A stretch of 64,000 nt of DNA from G963665545 sp963665545. Lineage in GTDB: Bacteria > Pseudomonadota > Gammaproteobacteria > Xanthomonadales > SZUA-36. Each line of letters opens with the position of its first letter. The stretch's first letter is position 1. Shown piece after piece: positions 56,001 to 64,000 of the stretch. The DNA is taken from NCBI GenBank assembly GCA_963665545.2, contig CAXXKZ010000010.1, positions 1 to 64,000 of the forward strand, read 5' to 3'. The translations under genes and the position numbers were made by a program. The notes beneath the pieces were generated by a model, which was not told where the DNA came from, did not search any database, and was given only the letters and a program-made list of their open reading frames with translations.

Positions 56001-56690
56001 TCACGGGGTGTCAGGAAGCTTAAGAGGCAATGCGCGTTGGGTTCCAATCAGGGAATCACGTGTAATCAATGCCGCCAGCGCTTTCTCGTCCCACGCTTCA
56101 GTACCGGCAGGGCGTTGAGGTAGCACCATGTAGCGTAATTCCGCTGTGGAATCATGTACACGGATCTGGACATCATTCTCCAGCACCACGCCGAATTCGC
56201 CCAGCACGGCTCGCGGCTCGCGCACCACCCGGGAACGATAATTTCTTGACTTGTACCAGGCGGGCGACATGCCGAGCAGGGCTCTGGGGTAGCAGGAACA
56301 CAGTGTGCAGACGATCAGGTTATGAACCTGAGTGGTGTTCTCCATCACGGTGAATTCCATCGGCGAGAGATCGAACCCCATCTCCTTGATTGCTTCTCCA
56401 CCGTTTTCCAGCAGACGGGAATGGAAGCCGTTATCCAGCCAGGCGCGGGCGACGATGTCCGCACCGTTTCCTGGCGAAGCGCCGGACATGGCGGCAATCA
56501 TGGATTGCTCCTCCTCGAGGGTGTAGTGGCCGGCCTCGATCAGCAATTCCCGCAACGCCAGCCCGACACGTGCTGCGCCGGTGGTGGGCTCTGAATGGTC
56601 GGGTTGGAAAGTCCGGGCGTGATCATGCCCGCCATCGTGCCCCAGTTCGTTTCCCGGGCCGTGCCCATGATCGTGGCCATGTCCGCTCAA
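56001..56690 (-). CDS. Nitrile hydratase alpha / thiocyanate hydrolase gamma-type subunit, cobalt type
   Basis: The 229-residue catalytic subunit binds the metal through VCTLCSCYPRALLG (Cys128, Cys131, Cys133). Thr between the first two Cys residues marks the cobalt type; iron enzymes have Ser. In this family two of the Cys residues are normally oxidised to sulfinic and sulfenic acids. The N terminus is rich in His and Gly (MSGHGHDHGHGPGNELGHDG), which could help metal delivery. The family converts nitriles to amides or thiocyanate to COS and ammonia. It overlaps the preceding gene by four bases. Confidence 0.93.
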   Translation of the reverse strand: MSGHGHDHGHGPGNELGHDGGHDHARTFQPDHSEPTTGAARVGLALRELLIEAGHYTLEEEQSMIAAMSGASPGNGADIVARAWLDNGFHSRLLENGGEAIKEMGFDLSPMEFTVMENTTQVHNLIVCTLCSCYPRALLGMSPAWYKSRNYRSRVVREPRAVLGEFGVVLENDVQIRVHDSTAELRYMVLPQRPAGTEAWDEKALAALITRDSLIGTQRALPLKLPDTP

Positions 56691-56974
56691 TCCACCACCT
56701 CCAGCCAGTGTTCAAATATTTCGATGTCCAGAACATCGGAATCGCCGCCGCAGTAACTGCTCCACAGGGTGACCTGCGGAATGCGAACCCGATACAGCCT
56801 GCGTTTGGGGTCGCCGTTGCCGCGAATGAATTTTTCAGGCGTGCCATGCATGCCACACACGCGTTCAATCCACCCAATCTTGCCCTTCGCGTAGCTGGGA
56901 ACGCGATGGTGAACCGGCGGCCTGCGGTCGCTGATACGCACCTGCTGCCCGACGTGAAATTCCGGCGCACTCAT
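56687..56974 (-). CDS. Nitrile hydratase beta C-terminal domain / thiocyanate hydrolase alpha-type subunit
   Basis: The 95-residue protein corresponds to only the C-terminal barrel of the usual beta subunit: FHVGQQVRISDRRPPVHHRV, KGKIGWIERVCGMHGTPE, and YRVRIPQVTLW. Canonical beta subunits are about 220 residues, in one chain with the N-terminal helical part, which here is the next gene. Four-base overlaps on both sides make stoichiometric synthesis likely. Confidence 0.92.
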   Translation of the reverse strand: MSAPEFHVGQQVRISDRRPPVHHRVPSYAKGKIGWIERVCGMHGTPEKFIRGNGDPKRRLYRVRIPQVTLWSSYCGGDSDVLDIEIFEHWLEVVD

Positions 56975-57291
56975 TTGTTCGAATCCTGTTGTTGGCGCTG
57001 GCGAATGGATTCGGTCTTGCGCTCCAGGGCCTCCCTGGAGACCACGCCGCGCCCTACCAGGGCATAGGCCAACGACGCTGCCCAGCGCTCGTAGTAGCTC
57101 AGGCGCTCATAGTCGGTGGGTTCGAGTTGTTCAATGCCGTCGCGCAGTTCTGCGAAATCGCTTATCAAACCCTTGTTCAAGGCCAGACGCACCATTGCGT
57201 CAATTTGCCATTCCCAGTGCGCCGTGTCACGTTCCGTGAGATCGATAGGGCCAGCGTCCTGGCCGCCGAGGTCATGCGGCAGCTCAGTCAT
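56971..57291 (-). CDS. Nitrile hydratase beta N-terminal domain / thiocyanate hydrolase beta-type subunit
   Basis: The 106-residue helical protein opens with a DLGGQDAGPI segment, has WEWQIDAMVRLALNKGL, and ends with YYERWAASLAYALVGRGV, typical of the N-terminal half of nitrile hydratase beta. Gene order (beta N-half, beta C-half, alpha) equals scnB-scnA-scnC of thiocyanate hydrolase. No separate activator or cobalt chaperone is evident nearby; one of these small genes could double as it. Confidence 0.9.
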   Translation of the reverse strand: MTELPHDLGGQDAGPIDLTERDTAHWEWQIDAMVRLALNKGLISDFAELRDGIEQLEPTDYERLSYYERWAASLAYALVGRGVVSREALERKTESIRQRQQQDSNK

Positions 57292-57373
57292 GTTGTTTGT
57301 CCATCACCAGATTAAACCGGATATCGAGGACAGTTTCAAACACTGCGTTGCAAATTCCTCATTTCCAACGCAA

Positions 57374-57396
57374 ATTGGTCAACAATTGTGGACAAT
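57374..57396. promoter_or_regulatory. 23-bp imperfect palindrome upstream of the nitrile-hydratase-like operon
   Basis: ATTGGTCAA, then CAATT, then GTGGACAAT: the left arm is identical to that of the perfect site at 41806-41828, at the same 23-bp length, while the right arm is diverged. It lies in the 212-bp region between this operon and the divergent phosphoesterase gene. Only a tentative operator. Confidence 0.4.
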
Positions 57397-57503
57397 GCCT
57401 CACGCCCTCATTATTCTGGTGGGTTCTCGCTCCGGCAGGTGCCCGGCGCGCATTCTCGGGGGGAGGCCGTTAATTTGGTGAATCTATTTTCAGGATTGAC
57501 CGA

Positions 57504-60500
57504 ATGAATCGTGCCAAGATTACAAGCAGGCTAGTGCTGACCCTATTTGGCCTGGCCGCGTTGTCTGGTGCAGCGCCGTTACTCTCCGACCCGCCCAACC
57601 CACCCTCTTTGGTTACGCCAGGGGACGGCGCGACGGGTGTTGCCATCACCGCCAACTTGGACGTCACTGTGTCGGATCCGGAAGGTGATGCCCTCACTGT
57701 CCGCTTTTATGGTCGCGTGGCGCCGCCGCCAGAAATCGGGGATTTCACCATAATCGCCATCCCCGATACCCAGAGTTATGTTGATGATATTGCAAACTTG
57801 GTCCATTTCGGCAATCAGACCCAGTGGATTGTTGACAATCGAGTCAGCCACAGCATCGTATTCGTGGCTGGGCTGGGGGATATCGTTGAACACGCCAACA
57901 ACGATCTGGAATGGCTGCGTGCCGAGGCGGCATACGGGAAGTTGGAAGACCCGATCGCAACCATGCTGCCGGATGGAATCCCCTATGGGTTGGGGGTAGG
58001 CAATCATGATCAATCGCCTGAAGCCGGTGGCAGCAGTGCGTTGAGAAATAAATTCAACCAGTATTTTGGCCAAGCCCGATTCAGCGGGCGGGGCTATTAC
58101 GGTGGGCACTACGGCATAAACAATGACAATAGTTACCAGTTGGTTACTGCCAGTGGCATGGATTTTATCTTTATTCACTTGGAATATGACGATTCGCCCG
58201 AACAAGAGGCGCTCGAATGGGCAGATGCCCTACTGACCACTTACGCTGACCATCGCGCTGTAATTATCAGCCACTATCTGATCGATAACTCAGGAAATTT
58301 CGGCACTTCAGGCCAGGAGATATACAACGCCTTGAGCCACCATCAGAACCTCTTCCTGATGCTGGCTGGGCACCTCGGCCCTGAGGGCAGGCGGCAGGAT
58401 ACAGCGCTTAATGACAACGTCGTAAACACGCTGATGTCCAACTACCAGGATGAGGCGAACGGCGGAAACGGGTATCTGCGCATCATGACGTTTTCGCCGA
58501 CCAACGGCACCATCGAGGTGCAAACCTATTCACCGTCGCTTGATCAATTTGATGTCTCCAGCCCCAGCCAGTTCACGCTCAGCTATGACATGGACGCCGG
58601 ACCGCAATTTGCTTTGATCGGCCAAGAGAGCGGTGTCATATCAGGTAACCCTGCCAACCAGATGTGGGCTGGGCTGGAAGGGCTGACCGATTTTGAGTGG
58701 TACGTAACAGTTGATGACGGCAATAGCGCCTTGACTGTCGGACCGATCTGGACATTTACCACTGAGAACCCGGCGCCCAGCATCGTGCCCCCCAAGACCA
58801 CCATTTCCATTGCCCCACCAGACCCCAGCAGCAGCGCGTCGGCGTCATTTGTTTTTTCCGGATCAGATAATTTGACAGATCCGGCCAGTCTCGGTTTTGA
58901 GTGTCAACTTGACAGAGGCGGTTTTACAGCCTGCACCAGTCCCCGCAGCTATAGCGCGCTGAGCCAGGGGGATCATACTTTCGAAGTTAAGGCCACAGAT
59001 GGTGATGGCAACACGGAGCCCAATCCGGCCAGCCACGCCTGGTCGATTGACTACTCACCCCAGCTGCGGGTCCGAATCAAGACTTGGTTGGACGATGCTG
59101 AGGAGAGGGAGTCCTCCGGCGATGTCGACCTGGACAGTTCGGATCTGGAATTGGTGCACGATAATGCCGACCCTGGAAGCATCGATCAAATCGTTGGTCT
59201 GCGCTTCCGCAATGTCACGCTTCCCACCTACTGGGTCATCGATAGCGCCTATATTGAATTTGAGGCGGATGAAACCGGACAGTGGCGCCACCGCTCTAAC
59301 GCTTCATGGCGAGGCGACGGACAACCCGGCGGAGTTTTCCGAAGAAAATTTCAACATTTCTTCGAGGCCCTTGACAAGCGCCTCTGCCGCCTGGAATCCG
59401 GGACCATGGAGCAGCACCAGCGAAAAACACCAGAGCAGCGATCTGACGGGAATCTTGCAGGAACTGGTCGACCGCCCGGGCTGGATGCCGGGCAACCCGA
59501 TGGGGTTCATTATTCAGGGTGATGGCCAGCGCATTGCGGAGTCCTTTGATGGCGAGCCTGAAAATGCACCTTTGCTGGTCGTCGATTACCACGAACCGGC
59601 CGTACCGTATTTGGTGGCAATAGGGGCGCCGCTGGAATTCTCCACTTTGCCTGGTGCGCTGTCAGTCGAGAAGAGCTACATGGTCTCAGGTTACCAACTG
59701 ACTGACGACATCGACATTCTGGCGCCCGCTGATTTCGAAATTTCGACGGCCAGCGGCAGCAGTTTTGGCTCGTCGGTCACCCTGCTTGAGTCCGGCGGCA
59801 TTGTTCCGCCAACGACCATATACGTTCGCTTCGGGCGCTTTAGCGCAGGCACTTCCAGTGGCAGTCTCAGCCATACCAGTGGCGGTGCCGGTGCCCGGAA
59901 CTTCGCCATCAGCGGAACGGCCGCAATCCCGTTCGAAACAGCCAGTTTCCAACAAAATTTGGCTGCCTACACCGGCACAGTTGATACTTTCCTGGACGCC
60001 ACTATTCCAACCTCCAATCATTCAACCAACACCGTTCTTGAGGTTGATTCCGTACCTGAAAGGCATATCTTGCTTCGATTTGAAAACGTCTTTGGCAATG
60101 GTCCCTCGCAGATCCCGCTGGGGGCGACAATTGAATCAGCCAGCTTGCGAATCGATGTGACCGCACCCAGCGAGGAAGGTGCAGCCCTGCACCGCATGCT
60201 GCAGACCTGGAATGACACCGATACCTGGAACACATGGGGAAGCGGCATCGATACCAACGGTCTGGAGGCCGCCACGATTTCTGAGAGCGGAAGCGATGGA
60301 AGTCCCGAGGGGACCACCTCCATCGACGTCATGCCCGACCTGCAGGCCTGGTCGGACGGCGACGCCAACCACGGGTGGGCCTGGCTGCGCGAGTCGGGGG
60401 ACGACGGATGGAATTTCAGTTCCTCAGAAGGCGGAAATCCACCCAAGCTCACCGTGGCGTTTACTTTTGGAGGCGCACCGGACGCGGAATATGACTCCGA

Positions 60501-61810
60501 TCCGGTGGGCGGGTCGACCATTGATTTTGCCGATGTGCAGATCACGGTCAAAAGTGCCGATGCCATTTTGAACATCAGCAATTTGGGGGGCGCTGACCTG
60601 ACGCTTTCTTGCTCGCTCGGCGGCGCCAATCCGGGCTCGTTTTCGCACACGGCCTGTCCGCCGACATTAGCGCCCTCCGTTTCCGTCGACATCACACTCA
60701 ACTGCACACCGGGCGTCATCAACGCCCACGCTGCGACTTTCGATGTGGTGAGCAATGATGCCGATGAGACCAATGTGTCGTATAACCTCAGCTGCAATGG
60801 CATTGCGCCTGAAATTGACCCCACGCCGGTCGCCGGCTCAACGCTGGCATTTGGCGACAACGCCGTGGGTGTTGCCAGTGCGGGCCAGTCGGTGCTGGTA
60901 GAGAACACCGGCACCACGCCGCTTACCCTGGCCTGTGCTGTGAGCGGTGCGGCACCCGGTTCGTACAATCTCACGGCCTGCCCGGCGTCGATCGCGGCCT
61001 CGGCCAATGTCACGGTCAACTGCCAGCCCGGAAGTATCGGCGCGCAGAATGCCTCGCTGGATCTTTCCAGCAATGACGCCGACGAAGCGGAATTGAGCTT
61101 TGGCCTGACCTGCAACGGGACCGGCGCGGAATTCGGTTCCAGCCCGGCCGCCGGCGCCAATTTCGACTTTGGCGGCGTCAGCGTCAGCACCAATTCCACC
61201 ATATCTCCGATCCAGGGTCAACAATAGCGGCAACATCAACCTGACCCTGGGTTGCAGCACGGTCGGCGGCAACAGCGGCGATTTTGAGATTACCCAGTGC
61301 CCGGGCGCGGTGGTACCGGCAGGGTCACAGAACGTGCAGTTTCGCTGCACACCGGGGTCCGAAGGGGCCAAGGCGACCACCTTGCGCCTGGCCACCAACG
61401 ACTTCGACGAGGCAACGGTCGACTACAACCTGCTGTGCAACGGCACCATGCCGGAATTCGACCCCGATCCCGTCAACGGCACAGCACAGGATTTCGGTTC
61501 GGTTGAAATTTTCACCAGCAGTGACAGCAAAATCATCGCGATCGGCAATTCCGGCAGCGAGGACCTGCTGGTGACGACCTGCCAATTGGCGGGTGGCGAG
61601 AGCACAGAATTCAGCCTGTCCGGTTGCCCGGCGAGCGTGGCACCCGGTGGATCCGCAGCGCTCAGTCTGGCTTGTGAGCCGACCAGCGTGGGCCCCAGGT
61701 CGACTTCGCTTGATATTGTGACCAATGATCCCAGTTCCGGCGCAGCCTCTTATGCCCTATTGTGTGAGGGCATCTACCCGGAAGAAATATTCATCCACGA
61801 CTTCGAGTAG
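57504..61810 (+). pseudogene. Exported calcineurin-like phosphoesterase with repeated ASPM/HYDIN-like domains, two frameshifts
   Basis: A signal peptide is followed by a calcineurin-type metallophosphoesterase (IPDTQSYVDD, GLGDIVEH, VGNHDQSP, LAGHLG), an Ig-like region, DNF-type modules and at least five C-terminal repeats with alternating Cys (FDVVSNDADETNVSYNLSCN-like). It ends EEIFIHDFE, like many large exported proteins of Xanthomonadales relatives. An extra base near 59277-59280 shifts the frame before SGATALTLHGEATDNP, and another near 61213 before RVNNSGNINLTL. Corrected, it would be about 1,434 residues. Either it is a decaying gene or the two +1 shifts are assembly errors. Confidence 0.78.
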
Positions 61811-61846
61811 AGTCTCTACTTGTCCCATTATTGAAGGCCATCAATC

Positions 61847-63412
61847 ATGAGCAATTTCACTCGTCGGCAGTTTGTACATACCCTAAGTGTGACGGCCGGA
61901 GCGGCCGCGCTGGGCGTGAGCCCATTGGCCTGGGCCCGGTCTTCCCGCAGCCTGGACGAAATGGCTTTCATGAGTGCCACAGATCTCGTGGGATTGGTGC
62001 GCAGTGGCGAGATCAGTTCTACCGAGCTCACTCGCTACTTCATTGGGCGCATCGAAAAGCACGACGGGGCAGTCAACGCCGTGGTCGTGCGGGACTTTGA
62101 CCGGGCGATGGAAGCGGCCAGAGCGGCTGATTCCAGTATGGCGAAAGGCAAGGTAACCGGGCCTCTGCACGGGCTGCCGATGACGGTCAAGGAGTCGTTC
62201 GACATTGCGGGGCTGGCGACCACCTGGGGCATTCCGGCACTCAGGAATAATATTGCGCAGCAGGATTCAGCGCTAGTGCAATCATTGAAACAGGCGGGTG
62301 CAGTGCTCATGGGCAAGACCAACGCACCGCTGAACTTGGCGGACTTTCAAGCATATAACGATATCTATGGCACGACCAGCAATCCTTGGAATCTCGAATA
62401 TGTACCCGGCGGTTCATCCGGTGGTTCCGCAGCCGCATTGGCGGCGGGTCTTACCGGGTTGGATAGTGGATCGGACGTCGGTGGCTCGATTCGCAACCCG
62501 GCCAGTTTCTGTGGCGTTTACGGGCACAAGCCTACCTGGGGCATTGTGCCGCAGCGGGGGCATGGGCTTCCCGGTTGGCTGGGAGAAATGGACATCGTCG
62601 TTTGTGGCCCACTGGCCCGGAGTGCCGATGACCTTCAACTGGCGCTTGAAGTGCAGGCCCGGCCGAATGATTTGAATGCTCCGGCCTAGCGTCTGGAGTT
62701 GCCCGCACGACGGTTTGAGTCGTTAAAGGATTTTCGAGTTGCGTTCTGGCCAACCGATGCGCTGTCGCCGGTCGACGATGAGCTGATAGGGCGCCAAATG
62801 GAGATTGCCGAGGTTCTCTCGGGCCTGGGTGCCACCGTTTCCGATACGGCTCGTCCGGAGCTGCCCATGCAAGAGGTGCACAACGCCTATCAAGGTCTCG
62901 TCATGGCAGTAACCCAGTCCAGCATTCCCCAGGCCGATTACGATCAAAACGTTGAAATCGCCAAGTCCCTGGCTGCTGGCGATATGTCTCAGGGGGCCAT
63001 CTGGGCAAGAGCGGCCGTGCAGAGCCACCGCGTGTGGAAGGAGCACGATTGGGTGCGCAATAACGCCCGCCTGCAATGGCGAAAGTTCTTCCAGGACTGG
63101 GACATAGTCGTCTGTCCAATCATGGCCAACAGTGCTTTCAAGCACAACCACGGCCCAATGGAAGACAGAGCGATGATGGTCAATGGCGCAGAGCGGCCCT
63201 ACTGGGAGCAGGTATTTTGGGCCGGCGTGGCCAGCCTGCCCGGCTTGCCCGCCAGCGCATTCCCGGCCGGACTCTCAAAATCCGGCTTGCCGATAGGCTT
63301 CCAGGCGATTGGCGCAGCGTATAACGATCGGACTACCATTCATTTCGCCAGTTTGCTGGCAAAGGAGATCGGTGGTTTCACACCGCCCCCGGCTTTTGCC
63401 CATACAGAATAG
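61847..63412 (+). pseudogene. Tat-exported amidase (amidase signature family), interrupted by TAG
   Basis: A twin-arginine signal (SNFTRRQFVHTLSVTAGAAAL) precedes an amidase-signature enzyme. The Lys is in GLPMTVKESFD, and the Ser-cis-Ser-Lys triad region is in VPGGSSGGSAAALAAG and GSDVGGSIRNPASFCG. TAG at 62687-62689 splits one frame between LNAPA and RLELPARRFESLKDF. Relatives have Trp before RLELP, so TGG has changed to TAG. Catalytic residues lie before the stop, but the C-terminal third that closes the active site is lost. It is near the nitrile-hydratase-like operon, whose amide product it could once have hydrolysed. Confidence 0.85.
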
Positions 63413-63420
63413 TTTGTTTG

Positions 63421-64000
63421 CTACACCCCGCGCCCGTAATAGAGGGTGACAAGATGGCGGGCTTCGGCGAAGAATAACCAGCGTTCAAGCAGCACACCGG
63501 TGAGAGCCGATAGGGTCCCCAAAAGCATGATTGTATGGGAGAGGGCGGATGGTGCAACCGATAAATCAATTGCTACAGCGATGACTGGCCCGGCCAGACC
63601 GAAAAGCAGGGCGTTTCGGCGCAACCTGCCAGCATGCTTGCGGGCAATCTGATAACCCATCTCTTTGAGCAAGTAGTTGTCGGAGGTATGCGGTGCTTCG
63701 AGTTGACGGATTTCACCCAGAGCTGACAGGCCAGTGGCCGTGGCCGTCGAGCTCTCGACCTTTTGTCGGTCGATATACCGCCAGTAGAGCAATTTCACCC
63801 CCCATGTGAGCACCAACAGCCCCAGCAGCGTGGCGCGCAACGGCGGTTGCGGCGAACCGATCAAACCCAGGGCCAGAATAAACAACATGCCGCCGCTGGC
63901 CAAGGAAAACAAAAGATACAGTGGCAGCACCCAACCGTTGTGCCAACGTGGAATCGGTTGAATGGAAGCATAAATCATCGCTGTGCAGGCCACTGTCATG
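63421..64000 (-). CDS. DMSO-reductase-type membrane anchor subunit (DmsC-like), partial
   Basis: At least 192 residues with multiple membrane helices: LFSLASGGMLFILALGLIG, LGLLVLTWGVKLLYWRYID, and the C-terminal LERWLFFAEARHLVTLYYGR typical of DmsC-like anchors. The 5' end runs off the window, so the start is unknown and the true N terminus lies outside. It should anchor a molybdopterin oxidoreductase and its iron-sulfur subunit and exchange electrons with quinone. Confidence 0.8.
   Translation of the reverse strand, partial: MTVACTAMIYASIQPIPRWHNGWVLPLYLLFSLASGGMLFILALGLIGSPQPPLRATLLGLLVLTWGVKLLYWRYIDRQKVESSTATATGLSALGEIRQLEAPHTSDNYLLKEMGYQIARKHAGRLRRNALLFGLAGPVIAVAIDLSVAPSALSHTIMLLGTLSALTGVLLERWLFFAEARHLVTLYYGRGV

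Overview
This window looks like chromosomal DNA of an uncultured or poorly known gammaproteobacterium, probably marine or sedimentary. The evidence is the housekeeping order dsbD - thioredoxin - aroQ - accB - accC - prmA, the divergent ilvY/ilvC pair, a K+-independent proton-pumping pyrophosphatase, and many exported peptidases and amidohydrolases next to a TonB-dependent receptor. A large exported protein ends in a Phe-Glu signature that I associate with Xanthomonadales/Wenzhouxiangella/Woeseia relatives; that placement is inference.

Layout. 1-14,500: a structured repeat, hppA, a crotonase, and a FadR-type regulator with a clean palindromic operator. These are followed by a plus-strand catabolic cluster: a nonsense-interrupted propeller-amidohydrolase, a TonB receptor, a beta-keto acid cleavage enzyme and an intact paralogue of the amidohydrolase. 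14,500-19,160: an IS110-group element sitting inside a copy of the structured repeat, then ilvC/ilvY and a dense repeat cluster. 19,160-32,800: sirtuin, two small exported proteins, the dsbD-to-prmA block, a carbamoylase-type hydrolase, AlaX, a transglutaminase-like protein, an alpha/beta hydrolase and a CvfB-like protein. 32,800-40,000: a nonsense-interrupted M28 peptidase and a CocE-type hydrolase gene split by a 2,889-bp IS1595-family element with four passenger genes. 40,000-53,300: DUF885 protein, exported SDR, DUF3025 protein, an interrupted D-aminoacylase, a PEBP protein, a polytopic membrane protein, an acyltransferase, a penicillin acylase and a sterol-desaturase-type protein. 53,300-64,000: ferredoxin-like protein, ammonium channel, a three-gene nitrile hydratase/thiocyanate hydrolase-type operon, a frameshifted phosphoesterase, an interrupted Tat amidase and a partial DmsC-like anchor.

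Most notable signals. (1) The IS110 left end folds into a readable bridge-RNA candidate. Its two loops match the observed target and the IS's own ends around a CT core. (2) The target of that IS is a ~206-209 bp dispersed repeat that forms a multibranched fold with compensatory changes between copies; two shorter hairpin families lie beside it. (3) The IS1595-type element carries a PIN-domain operon, and both of its terminal inverted repeats contain the -35 box of an inward promoter. (4) Five premature in-frame stops, all explainable by C:G to T:A transitions, hit only accessory hydrolase genes and no core gene. (5) The nitrile-hydratase-like operon has its beta subunit split in two, as in thiocyanate hydrolase, and is followed by an ammonium channel.

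I saw no tRNA, rRNA or CRISPR array. Coordinates of IS boundaries, hairpins and promoters were read by hand from the sequence. Family assignments come from motif recognition, not from searches.
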